Part shown: in pieces, positions 1-9,916 of the stretch
Position numbering within the stretch: position 1 is the stretch's first letter
Layout: each line of letters starts with the position of its first letter
Source of the DNA: Patescibacteria group bacterium UBA6489
Lineage (GTDB): Bacteria > Patescibacteriota > Gracilibacteria > BD1-5 > UBA6164
Assembly (NCBI GenBank): GCA_002435385.1
Contig: DJMN01000044.1
Coordinates: 1-42,415, forward strand
DNA: 42,415 nt
Direction: 5' to 3'
Made by a program: the position numbers and the translations under genes
Notes under the pieces: generated by a model
Databases searched by the model: none
What the model saw: only the letters and a program-made list of their open reading frames with translations
What the model was told of the DNA's origin: nothing

Positions 1-37
1 ACACTTTAATGCACACTCCCTTTACCATAATTCTGTT

Positions 38-643
38 CTACTCCTTAAAATGATCATTCCTTTCTTTTATTGCTTTTGCTCACTCTTCAGCTTTTTTTAA
101 AATACTAGCTATTGTTGTAGCTTTACTCTGATTAGCTCTTTTTACTTCAAATTCCTTTAATAGGTCCTCTAACTTTTCATATAACACTCCATCTTTTTCA
201 TCAAGAGATTTTTCAATTTCTTTCAAATCCTTATCCAACTTACTACTATCATAATAAAGGGCATTTTCTTTATCATTTTTTCATCCACTCTCTTCTTTCT
301 CATTTTCTTCTTTTTTTATCAAAAGTCATAGATTTAAAAAATCATCAAAAGTCTTATTAATCTCTTCAGCTATTTTTTTTATGAATTTAGATTCTTTATA
401 AAATTTCCCTTCCCCAAAAATCAAGTCACTATCTGAAGAACCTGGTACTATATCTAAAATTTTTTGTATAAGTAAATTAATTCGATGAGTTTTTCTTCAA
501 AGTTGCTGAACTTGTTTTCTTATCTCTTCTCTGTAGAAATATCATAAATCTAATTCCTCGATTTTCTTTTGATAATCAAGTATTTTTTCAGTGTCAGGAA
601 TCAATTGATTCTCTGATACTTTTACTAATTCTACAGTTTCCAT
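38..643 (-). CDS. Hypothetical charged, probably coiled-coil protein (201 aa)
   Basis: Reads from ATG at 643 to TAG at 38-40, with several in-frame TGA codons read as Gly. I do not recognise a family. The protein is rich in Lys, Glu and Leu and lacks a signal peptide or membrane segment; residues from about 15 to 190 look mostly helical, consistent with a coiled coil. It starts 11 bases after the stop of the gene at 655-906, so the two are probably co-transcribed. One CGA codon occurs in frame at 482-484. The reading frame is convincing; the function is unknown. Confidence 0.7.
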
Positions 644-654
644 ATAATTATAAA

Positions 655-906
655 CTAAAAACTAATATTTATATCATCTATTTGTTTCTTTTCTAAAAAC
701 TCTTCTAAATTATTTTCAATGAATGATAACTCTTTATTTATTTTTTTTAATCATTTTTTATAATTTTCAACTCTTTTAAACAACATAACTAAAATTTTAT
801 ATTTAGTACTTTCACTAAGACTATTAAATATCACCAGAAACTTATTTTGTTCTTCCTCTGATATAAAATATAAAGCTCTTAAAATCTGTACTAATTTTTC
901 TTCCAT
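655..906 (-). CDS. Small hypothetical protein (83 aa)
   Basis: ATG at 906 to TAG at 655-657, with one internal TGA read as Gly near residue 50. The product is short, basic and acidic by turns, and predicted helical throughout, with no membrane segment. It lies directly upstream of the coiled-coil gene at 38-643 and diverges from the CYTH gene at 1073, so it is probably first in a two-gene operon whose promoter lies in 907-1072. No family recognised. Confidence 0.6.
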
Positions 907-1008
907 AACAAAAAATTGTTTTTATTCTATGTTTAGAATACCATAAAAATCTAATCTATGCAAATTTAATAGAATCTTAATAAATATAATTAAACTTTTT
1001 GTGAAAAA

Positions 1009-1035
1009 TTGACTTATTTTTTAGATTAATATAAT
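1009..1035 (+). promoter_or_regulatory. Candidate sigma-70 promoter for the CYTH-murD run
   Basis: TTGACT at 1009-1014 and TATAAT at 1030-1035, separated by 15 bases, lie 38 bases upstream of the ATG at 1073. The spacing is shorter than the usual 17, so this is only a candidate. Confidence 0.45.
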
Positions 1036-1072
1036 TAATTTCTAATTGTAATTAAAAGTAAAATAAATCTTT

Positions 1073-1645
1073 ATGAATATAGAAATAGAAAGAAAATTCA
1101 AAATAACTCCAAAAGACCTAGAAATAATCAGAAATAAATGTAAATTAGTGAAAAAAGAAAATATAGAAGATATTTATATGGATACAAAAGATTATAAGCT
1201 ACTTCTATCAGCCAATGTTTGTAGAATAAGAAATTCTAATGTGGAATTCAAAGATAGAAAAAGTGGTAACTTTGCAAAAGAATATTCTTGAAAAGAAGCA
1301 ATAGAAAAACTCTGAGAATTTTGACTAAAACTTTCTGATTTAAAAGAAGCCTTTACTATAAATACAGATAGGGAAGAATACAAATGAGAACTTAATTGAA
1401 AAAAATACGTTATAGATATTGATAAACACAAATACTGAGAAAGATATGAAATCGAAGTAGAAGCAAATTCAGAAGAAGAGGGGAAATTACTAATAGATGA
1501 AATAATAGAAGATTTATGACTTGAAGCAGAGGAACATCACTTAGCACAAGCTAAATCATTACTATATATGAAACATGAGATTCCAGAGGTATACAAAAAA
1601 ATAATAAAAACACCCATAGAATTCAAAAAAATGTGATGAATTTAA
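1073..1645 (+). CDS. CYTH-domain (triphosphate tunnel) protein
   Basis: A 190-residue protein from ATG to TAA. The N-terminus carries EIERKF, the ExExK signature of the CYTH superfamily (class IV adenylate cyclase and thiamine-triphosphatase type), in which acidic and basic residues line a tunnel that binds inorganic or organic triphosphates with metal. Later charged strands such as RIRNSNVEFKDRKS, EEYK, YEIEVEA and a C-terminal helical part (EEHHLAQAKSLLY) fit the fold and its usual length. Four or more in-frame TGA codons are read as Gly. It is the first gene of a forward run continuing to murD. The substrate cannot be assigned; triphosphatase activity is the likeliest role. Confidence 0.8.
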
Positions 1646-1684
1646 CTATTTTTCACTTTAAGATAATAATTTAAACTTATTAAT

Positions 1685-2332
1685 ATGCACGAAATAGTAA
1701 ATTACATAGTTGATATAGTAAAAGACCTTTGATATACTTGAACATTTATAATGATGGTTCTAGAATCATCATTTTTTCCATTTCCAAGTGAAGTAGCCAT
1801 GGTTCCTTGATGATACCTAGTAAGTAGATGAGAAATGAACTTTATATTATTATTTCTATCTTGAACATCATGAGCTTTAGTATGAGCAAGTATAAACTAT
1901 TTTCTATGAAGATATTTATGAGCTAATGTTATAAAAGCACTCATAGAGAGATATGGGAAATACTTTCTAATAAAAATGAAACATTATGAAAAAACTGAAA
2001 AATTCTTTCATAAACATGGAGAAATTACAACTTTTGTAGCTAGGCTTATAACGGTAGTTAGACAACTAATAAGTATCCCAGCATGAATTTTTAAAATGAA
2101 TTATATTAAATTCCTACTTTATACTTTTTTATGAGCATGAATATGGAACATAATTTTAATCCTTATAGGTTATGTTGCCTGAGAAAATGAAGAATTAATA
2201 GCAAAATACAGTAAAGAAGCACTTATTTGAGGATTAATTTTTGTTATTATTATTTGTGGTATCTATTATCTAAAAAATAAGAGACAAGAAGAAAAATCTC
2301 ATAAAAAAGAAAAACATAAAGATGAGGAATAA
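1685..2332 (+). CDS. DedA family membrane protein
   Basis: 215 residues. The segments LESSFFPFPSEVAMVPGGYL near the N-terminus and RLITVVRQLISIPAG near residue 120 are hallmarks of the DedA/SNARE-associated family, which includes undecaprenyl-phosphate and phospholipid transporters or scramblases. Four to five membrane helices are visible, then a short Lys/Glu-rich cytoplasmic tail. Most glycines in the family motifs are encoded by TGA. A second DedA member lies at 14396-15115. An envelope lipid-carrier recycling role is inferred from the family. Confidence 0.88.
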
Positions 2333-2357
2333 AATTAACTACTAAATAAACACAAAA

Positions 2358-3239
2358 ATGCAAGAATTAATAACTTGATTTACACTAGCTTTTTTAGCTT
2401 CAATAGGTTTTGCTACTTGGAATCTACCAAGAAAATATTGTCTTCATATAAAACAAGAAACTTACAATAGATATTATTGAATCTGACTATTTATTGTTTG
2501 AATCTTGTTTTTACTAATTTTTTGACATGAAAATATCACAAATATAAAATATATTTTATATTGATTATTATCTGGTTTTTTTATAGCCCTATGATCATAT
2601 ATTTTTTTTATATCTATAGATAAAAATGGTTTTACTCTAGCTAACTCTATAAAAAATGTTCAACCTATATTTGGTTATTTGTGGTGAGGAATAATACTAG
2701 GCGAGTTCTCATCTACTAATCCATACTTTTTACTTATATGAACATTGATAATTTGAGCAATGTGATTATTAATCTATCATAGTTCTTTTGAAGAATTTAT
2801 AGAACACAAAAAAACTATTTTTTATCCTATTTTAGCCTGATTAATACTTTCACTATGAGTTATGCTACGGAAATTTGTATGAGATATTTCCATTATATGT
2901 ATAACCCAATGAATAGCTTTTTTCTTATTCTTTTATATTTTAAATATCTTAAAACACAAAGATTATAGCTTTAAAATAGATAGGAAATGAATAAAAATGT
3001 GAACAATAGCCGCTATTATCGTTTGACCTACGGTTATATCTATGTTTTATGCTTATAAAATGATAGATTTTACTGTTGCTTATGTTATAGTAAACCTATC
3101 TACTATTTGGATAATCTTAATATGAATTTTTATTACAAAAGAATTAAATTTCAAAAAATACAAAAAAAGATTATTTTTTGTTTTATTATTAGCTATTATA
3201 GCTATTATATTTTTATATTTATCTAAAGTATATATCTAA
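2358..3239 (+). CDS. DMT/EamA-like multi-pass transporter
   Basis: 293 residues with about ten hydrophobic helices and almost no extramembrane sequence. The arrangement in two halves of five helices and the segment LANSIKNVQPIFGYLWGGI followed by ILGE resemble the end of the first repeat of drug/metabolite transporters (EamA, GRP or RhaT types). The stop lies two bases before the next gene's ATG. A CGG codon at 2868-2870 is a possible Trp. The substrate is unknown; the superfamily assignment rests on topology and one motif. Confidence 0.6.
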
Positions 3240-3241
3240 AT

Positions 3242-3922
3242 ATGTGAAGAACTATATTTATCTGAGATGTACATGGGTGTTATAAGGAGCTAAAACTCCT
3301 TGTAAAAAGAATAAGAACTCAAGAAGATGATAAAGTTTATCTTACTTGAGATGCAGTAAACTGATGACCTAAAAGTTATAAAGTCCTGAAATTCTTATAC
3401 AAAAATAAAGAACAATTTAAAAGTGTAGCCTGAAACAATGACTTAGGTTTTTTAAGATGGTATGACAGCCAAGGAAAAGAATATAATCATCAATACTCAA
3501 AAAAAGCTTTTAAAGAATTAAAAGAAAAAATAGATGAGAAAAAAGCCTATCATCTTATAGATTTTCTTAGAAGCTTACCATTATACATAGAAGAGGATAA
3601 TTTCATTTTAGTACATTGATGAATTGTTCCATGAAAACCTCTAAGAGAACATACAGAAGATGAAATAACTTGTATCAGAACATACCAAGAAAGACCTTGG
3701 TACGAATACTATAACTGAGAGAAAATGGTGGTCTACGGACACTGGGCAAAAAATGGATTAAGAGTGAGAAAAAACACCATTTGACTAGACAGTGGATGTG
3801 TCTACTGAAGATGTCTAACAGCATATGTCCTTGAAACAGGGGATGTGTACACCCAAAATGCTACACAACTATATATAAACTTATACAAAAAGAAAAATGA
3901 AAATAAAGAAATTGATAAATAA
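3242..3922 (+). CDS. Calcineurin-like metallophosphatase (PPP/Ap4A-hydrolase type)
   Basis: 226 residues. All the metal-binding blocks of the PPP-type phosphoesterases are present in order: GDVHGCYKEL, GDAVNGGP, GNND, HGG and YGHWA. This layout is typical of symmetrical diadenosine-tetraphosphatase and PrpE-like enzymes and of serine/threonine protein phosphatases; I cannot choose between them. Codon 2 is TGA (Gly), giving ATG-TGA at the very start. The 3' end overlaps murD by 26 bases, indicating translational coupling in the same operon. Confidence 0.85.
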
Positions 3923-5240
3923 AAAAATAGCAATTTTAGGTTTTGCTAGAGAAGGGAAGAGTACATTAGAATTTTTAAAAAAGATATGAGTACAAGACAT
4001 AACAGTCTTAGATGAGAATCCTAACATAATTTTTAATGAAACAGAGGAAATAAAAGCAATTTTTTGAGAAAAATGCTTAGATAACTTAGAAGTTTTTGAT
4101 ATTATAATAAAAGCACCTTGAATAAGTCCTTACAAAGAAAAAATCTTTCCACATAGAGAAAAATTAACATCTCAAACAGAGATATTTTATAATAATTATA
4201 AATGAAAGGTTATTTGAATAACTGCAACAAAAGGAAAATCAACAACAGTTTCAGTTCTTTTTGAAACCTTAAAAAATGCCTGATTAAATACAAAGTTAGT
4301 TTGAAATATTTGAAAACCAGTTTTAGATGAAATAGATTTACTATGAGGAGAAAAATATGATTTTGTCATATATGAAATGTCAAGCTATATGTTAGAAGAT
4401 TTTTCTCCAGATTTATTTATCTGAATTTTATGAAATATATTTAGATGTCATGTTGATTGGCATAATCATGATTTCGCTACTTATAAACAAGCAAAATTTA
4501 ATATCTTAAAAAATGCTGAATATAAAATTTCAAACTATTCATTAAAACAAACTCTAGAAGATATTATCTCAGAAAAAATTAGTTACTTTTGACTAGAATG
4601 AGACTCTTTTTATAAAGAGAAAAAGTTCTATTTAAACTGAAAACATATATTAAATGATGAAAATATACTTTTAAAATGAGATCATAATAGGATAAACATT
4701 TCTTCTATAATATGTGCATTGGGATTTATATCAGAAAGAGAAAACATTAATTTATCAGAACTTATAGATTCTTTGAAAAAGACTCTTGAAACATTTTGAA
4801 CACTACCTCACAGATTAGAAGAAATTGGAACTTATAATTGAATAACCTTTGTAAATGATTCATTAGCTTCAACTCCAGATTCTACGGCAGTTGCAATTAA
4901 AACCTATGCTTGAAAAATATGAACAATATTTTTATGATGATTTGATTACTGATTTGAATTTGAAAATTTCGCAAAAGTAGTAAAAGAATATAAAATAAAG
5001 AATATAGTATATTTTCCAGATACTTGAAAAGACATTAAAAGAGAAATAGATAAACTTTGATACAATATAAACTTTATAGAAACATCTAGTATGAAAGAAG
5101 CTGTAGAATTTGCATACAAAAATTGTAAATCTTGAGAAATTGCATTACTTTCTTGTGCAAGTCCTAGCTTTAGTATGTACAATAACTATGTAGAAAGGGG
5201 AGAAGATTTTAAGAAAGAAGCAGAAGAACAAAAAAGATAA
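3897..5240 (+). CDS. murD: UDP-N-acetylmuramoylalanine-D-glutamate ligase
   Basis: 447 residues, the usual MurD length. MurD adds D-glutamate to UDP-MurNAc-L-alanine in the cytoplasm, using ATP. Domains in order: an N-terminal Rossmann-like part (AILGFAREGKST), the central ATPase with the P-loop ITATKGKSTT near residues 108-117 and the downstream IYEMSSYML block, and a C-terminal ligase domain with LPHRLE, FVNDSLASTPDST and LLSCASPSFSMY. These blocks mark MurD rather than MurC, MurE or MurF. Many Gly residues are TGA. It overlaps the metallophosphatase and ends the forward run, followed by a perfect inverted repeat. Confidence 0.95.
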
Positions 5241-5241
5241 C

Positions 5242-5275
5242 ATTACATCACATAATATAACTTATGTGATGTAAT
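5242..5275 (+). terminator. 14-bp perfect inverted repeat after murD
   Basis: Arms of 14 bases (5242-5255 and 5262-5275, ATTACATCACATAA and its complement) around a 6-base loop start two bases after the murD stop. The stem is strong for this genome, but no T-run follows, so it may be a factor-assisted terminator, an mRNA-stabilising end or a protein-binding dyad. Confidence 0.55.
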
Positions 5276-5528
5276 ATATAAATTTATCATAAACCTACAC
5301 AAAACATTTAATAAATCTAATTTGCATTATTTATTCTAAACTTTTTATGGAAATAAAATTATTTATTAAAATTTAATTATTTTTTTATTTTTTAAAAAGT
5401 ACTAAAAATATTTTCAACACATAAGTCAAGTTTTATTTTTATCATTTAAAGACTTTTTTATACAAAAACTTGCAATATTAAATTTTTTTTATAAAATCCT
5501 CCTGTTATTATTATTTAATAAGATAAAT
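5276..5528. other. AT-rich intergenic spacer before rpmF
   Basis: About 250 bases with no ORF or RNA gene that I can recognise, apart from the candidate promoter at 5470-5497. Confidence 0.5.
5470..5497 (+). promoter_or_regulatory. Candidate promoter for rpmF
   Basis: TTGCAA at 5470-5475, a 16-base spacer and TAAAAT at 5492-5497, about 30 bases upstream of the rpmF ATG. Confidence 0.5.
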
Positions 5529-5741
5529 ATGTCTTTCTGACCTAAGAAAAAACACTCTAAATCAAGAACAAGAAGAAGAACTTCTAACTGGATTAAGCTT
5601 ACAGCTAAAAAATTAAAAAATAGAGTTGCTTTAAATAAAGAACAAACTGGTTTAGCTCACTTTGTAGATGAGAACGGAATGTATAAATGAAGACAAGTTA
5701 TTGTAAAAAAACAAAAAACTCAAAAAGTTACTAGAATATAA
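5529..5741 (+). CDS. rpmF: 50S ribosomal protein L32
   Basis: 70 residues. PKKKHSKSRTRRR near the N-terminus and GMYKGRQVI near the end match L32 (compare the -GYYRGRKV- end of E. coli L32). Two of the four glycines are TGA and two are GGN. The zinc-binding cysteines found in many L32 proteins are absent, so this is the zinc-free type. It heads a forward cluster followed by nusB and rnc. Confidence 0.92.
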
Positions 5742-5830
5742 TCTATACCATTTATACAAGATAATTACGAATTGCAAAGTAAGTATATATTTTTTTGTGA
5801 TTCGTTTTTTAAATGCCTTATTGAACTTTG

Positions 5831-6307
5831 ATGCAAATAACTAAAACAAATCGTAAAAAAACTAGAAAGTTTTTATTTCAAAAATTATATACTAGAACCT
5901 TTTGAGAATTTGATGAAAAAAAGTTTAAAGAATATTTTTTTAGTGAAATATTTTCTTTTTCTTTAGATGAAGAATATCTTGATGAGATGTATGACCTAGT
6001 TATTAAAAACGAATCATATTTAATAGGTATAATAATGAAATATGCCCCTAGATTTGATGTAAAATCAATGAACTATTCAATCCTACTTCCTGTATTTATA
6101 TGACTTACTGAGATGTTATTTCTAAAGGAAGAAATTCCAGCTAAAGTCTCTATAAATGAAGCTATAGAATTATCTAAAACTTATGGAGATGATTCTAGTA
6201 AAAAGATAGTGAACTGAATCCTGAACAATTTCTATGAGAATATGGAAGAATGTAAAAAAATAAAAGATGAGCTTTCAGGAAAAGTAAAATTCAAATTATT
6301 TAAATAA
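5831..6307 (+). CDS. nusB: Transcription antitermination factor NusB
   Basis: 158 residues, normal for NusB, which with NusE binds boxA RNA to sustain rRNA transcription. Visible are the N-terminal RKKTRKFLFQKLYTRTF, the middle LLPVFIGLTEM with the KVSINEAIELSKTYGDD block, and the characteristic VNGILN near the C-terminus. The start ATG at 5831 places the RKxxRxxLFQ helix at the expected position. It is followed by a clear terminator at 6314-6340. Confidence 0.9.
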
Positions 6308-6313
6308 AAAATT

Positions 6314-6340
6314 AAGTCTAAAAAATATTTAGACTTTTTT
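6314..6340 (+). terminator. Rho-independent terminator after nusB
   Basis: Stem AAGTCTAAA / TTTAGACTT (6314-6322 and 6328-6336) with a 5-base loop, continuing into T6. Confidence 0.85.
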
Positions 6341-6437
6341 AATTTTAGATTAATCCATATTTAATTAAATCAAAACTTTACAAAAAGATTAAAAAGATTA
6401 AATTATAGTAGTCCTTTAGATATTTAATAAATAAATT

Positions 6438-7166
6438 TTGGTTGTAACAAAAAAAGCAACAGATTGCGAAATCTGTAAAAAAAAGATAATAACTTTATTA
6501 GAAAGCTTAGGTATAAAATATAAAAACACAAGTAACTATATTTTAGCCTTCATACATAAATCATTAGTAAATGAAAGACCTGACTTTGCTCCAACACATA
6601 ACGAAAGATTAGAATTTCTATGAGATGCTGTTTTAGAATTAGTCATAACATCACGTCTATTTAATGAATTCCCAGAAAAACAAGAATGAGAATTAACGGA
6701 CCTTAGAAGTGCCTTAGTTAGATGAAAAAATCTAGCTAATATTGCTAAAAATCTATGATTAAATAAATACCTATATCTTTGAAAATGAGAAGAACTATGA
6801 GGTTGAAGAACAAATAATTATATATTGGCAAATACTGTAGAAGCCTTCTTATGAGCCTTATATTTAGATTTATGATTTGAAGAAGCTTCAGAATTCATAA
6901 ATAAACATATTTACACAACTCTAGGAAAAATAATGGAAGAAAGATTATTTAAAGATGCAAAAACAACAATTCAAGAATATGCACAAGCTGAGTTCGATAT
7001 AACACCAATTTATAAAGTACTAGATGAATTTTGACCAGACCATGAAAAAAACTTTACAGTTGGGGTATTCTTGTGAGACAAACAAGTATGAACCTGAAAA
7101 TGATGAAGTAAGAAAAAAGCCCAAGAAAAAGCTGCTGAAGATTGATTAGAAAATTTAAAAAAATAA
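6438..7166 (+). CDS. rnc: Ribonuclease III
   Basis: 242 residues. RNase III cuts double-stranded RNA in rRNA and mRNA processing. The catalytic signature NERLEFLGDAVLELV lies near residues 56-70, with the second acidic site at NTVEAFLGALYLD. A double-stranded RNA-binding domain follows (TTIQEYAQAEF ... GGSKKKAQEKAAEDGLENL). No ATG is available upstream of the signature; the first usable start is TTG at 6438, preceded by an in-frame TAA at 6432, so a TTG start is inferred. Most glycines, including that of the signature, are TGA. Confidence 0.93.
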
Positions 7167-7189
7167 TTATTTTATAATAATAAAACATT

Positions 7190-7450
7190 ATGCAAATAAT
7201 AATTTTAACTATATTAATATTCTTAAATATAATTCAATTAGTAATATTTTTAGATATAATATTATCTTGGCTAATTTTATTTTGAATAAGAATTAGACTA
7301 AAATTTGTTCAAGATATATTATCCCCTATTTATGGCACTATAAAAAAAACTGTTCCTACCACTTTTGGAGCATTTGATTTTACTCCTATAATAGTTCTTC
7401 TAATCATTATGTTTGTAGGAGGTTTTCTTTCATGATTTTTAGTAAAATAA
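7190..7450 (+). CDS. YggT family membrane protein
   Basis: 86 residues with an N-terminal hydrophobic helix, the segment FLDIILSWL, the loop VQDILSPIYGTIKKTVPTTFGAFDFTPI, and a C-terminal helix. This pattern (xxILSW, then P-x-L/I-xxxR/K, then DFTPI) is that of the YggT family, small inner-membrane proteins of poorly defined function linked to cell-division and osmotic phenotypes. It sits 13 bases before ftsW and is probably co-transcribed with it. Confidence 0.8.
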
Positions 7451-7463
7451 AAAATAAAACTTT

Positions 7464-8687
7464 ATGAAATCAGTTGATTATAAATTATTTTTTACTGTGC
7501 TTTTTTTGATAATATTTTGAATGATAATGATTTCTTCGGTATCAGTATATTCGTCATTTAGAGTAACTAATGTAATGGTAAAAAACTGAACCATAGAAGA
7601 AGCTTATAACCATTTCTATGTTATCAGAAATATAAGCCATGTATTACTAGCACTAATAAGCCTGGGGGTTTTAGTGAAAATTCCCTACAATTTCTTTGAA
7701 AAATACTCAAAATATTTTTTCTTTACCACAATAGTTTTATTAGTTATTGTTCTGATAATATGAGCAACATGGAACTGAGCTAGATGATGGATTAGTATAC
7801 CATGAATCCCCTTCAATATACAACCCACAGAATTCTTAAAATTTACATTTATCATTTATTTAGCCTATTTTTTAAAGCGATATAAAGCATTTGTTCATAC
7901 TTTTTCTGAATGATTTCTTCCCTTTATATTCATTTTAGGAGTATTAGTTATGCTTATATGAGCTCAACCAGACTTTTGAACAATAATGGTTATAGTCCCA
8001 GTTTCTTTTATGATGTTTTTTGTTGCATGAGCTAATGCTAGACATCTAACATTAATGGTATTACTTTGATTTATGCTAATTGTATCCGTATACACTCTAT
8101 GAATATATGATAAATCAAAACCAGACGAAAGAAATAAATTTTCATACATTACAGATAGAATTGATAACTTTTTAAGTGATAATGAGACAATAATAGAAAA
8201 CAGTCATAACAGTGATAGTAATTATCAAATAGAGCAAGCATTGATAGCTATTTGAAGTGGAGGTTTTACAGGACTTGGTTTTGGTAATTCTGTACAAAAA
8301 TTTTGATATCTCCCTGAAGTTCAATGAGATTTCATATTCTCGGTTATAGTTGAAGAACTATGATTTATTTGAGCTTTTATATTACTTTCTCTATATATTT
8401 ACATATGATATAGATGATTATACATATCATACTATTCATCTGATTTATTTGCAAAATATTCTGCCATATGAATTTCATCTTGGATACTATTACAAGCATT
8501 TATAAATATTTGAGTAAATCTAAATATAGTACCTCTTACTTGAATAACACTTCCTTTTGTTAGTTATTGAGGTTCAAGTTTACTTTCATTAAGTCTTTGA
8601 TTAGCTCTACTTCTAAATATATCTAGATACATATGAGAAGATAAAAAAAGAATTAGACACCTTAGAAAAAAAATAATATTTTGATAA
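7464..8687 (+). CDS. ftsW: SEDS peptidoglycan glycosyltransferase FtsW
   Basis: 407 residues, about ten membrane helices. SEDS proteins polymerise lipid II into glycan strands; FtsW does so at the septum. Diagnostic blocks are GIPFNIQPTEFLKF, GAQPDFGT, the extracellular stretch YQIEQALIAIGSGGFTGLGF with GYLPEVQGDFIFSVIVEELG, and the terminal NIVPLTGITLPFVSYGGSS. The QALIAIGSGG and GDFIF forms fit FtsW better than RodA, though RodA is not excluded. Many motif glycines are TGA. An in-frame CGA occurs at 7878-7880. Confidence 0.88.
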
Positions 8688-8699
8688 ATCGCAACAAAT

Positions 8700-9887
8700 A
8701 TGACTCCAGCTATGCAGCAATACTATGATATGAAAAAAGAAGTAGGTGATGCTATACTATTTTTTAGAATGTGAGATTTTTATGAAATGTTTGATGAAGA
8801 TGCAAATATAGCTCATAAGGTCTTATGAATAAATGTGACATCTAGAAATAAAAATGCAGAAGAACCAACTCCATTGGCTGGTATTCCCTATCATGCAAAG
8901 GATAAATATTTACCAAGACTTATAAGAGCTGGATACAAAGTTGCTATAGCTGAACAAGTTTCAGATCCTAAATTAAAATGAATAGTAAAAAGAGAGGTGG
9001 TTAGAGTAATAACTCCTGCTACTCTTAGTCTTGAAGAAGAAAATTATGCATCTTGTGATATAACCAATTATATAATATCTATTTGTGAAAAAGACTGAAA
9101 ATATGGTATAAGTTTTCTAGAACTTGATGCTAGTAGATGGAAAACTTGAGAATTAAAAGATTTAAATAGTTTAGCTTGAGAAGTATATAAGATATCTCCT
9201 AAAGAAGTTATACTTGAGAAAAAATTATTTAACAGAAGCGATATAAAAGATATATTTTCAAAAAAATTCTCTTTAAATGTTTATTATTTTGAAGATAACT
9301 GAAATCCTAAAGAAAAGCTAAAAAAGCATTTCTGAGTTAGGAATCTAGAAGGATTTTGAATGGAGAATAAACTTTTAGCTCAAAAAGCATCTTCTATGCT
9401 TTTATCTTATCTAGAACAAAATCAAAAATCAAAATTAGACCATCTAAATTCTATATGCTTTGACTCTTTTGTTGATTATATGGATTTAGATGAATCTACA
9501 ATAAGGAGTCTAGATTTAATCTATAACATAGGATCAAAATCTTCTACTATATGAACTCTTTTTTGAGTACTAGATAAAACACAAACATCTATGGGAAGAA
9601 GATTACTTAGAGAGAATATTATGAAACCTCTACAAAATAAAGAGGATATAGAAAAAAGACTAGATTTAATAGAAGAATTCTTAGGAAATCCTATACTTCT
9701 AGATAAAGTTAGAAAAAAACTAAAAATGATTTCTGATTTAGATAATATACTAACAAGACTAGCACTTAATAGAGCCTTACCTAGAGATTTAATAAATCTT
9801 AAAAAATCTCTACAAGCAGTTTTAGAAATATTTAAGATGATAAAAGATGGTGGGAGTGAAAAAATGAAAATTTTGTTAAATATATAA
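8700..9887 (+). pseudogene. mutS: DNA mismatch repair MutS, truncated before the clamp and ATPase domains
   Basis: 395 residues against about 800-870 for a complete MutS. The start is normal (MTPAMQQYYDMKK) and the mismatch-wedge motif RMGDFYEMFDEDA is intact, followed by the connector domain and the start of the core (STIRSLDL, TSMGRRLLRENIMKPL, DLDNILTRLALNRALPRDL). The frame then ends at TAA 9885-9887. No clamp, Walker A, Walker B or C-terminal part follows in any frame before pgeF, so this is not a simple frameshift. The protein might still bind mismatches but cannot hydrolyse ATP. Decay of the gene or an assembly deletion is likelier than a working short form. Confidence 0.85.
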
Positions 9888-9916
9888 ACCAAGTAGTAAA
9901 AATAGATTATTTTTTT

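Noticed and set aside
5276..5528. Non-coding RNA upstream of rpmF
   Set aside because: No stable stem or known RNA motif is visible; composition is plain AT-rich spacer.
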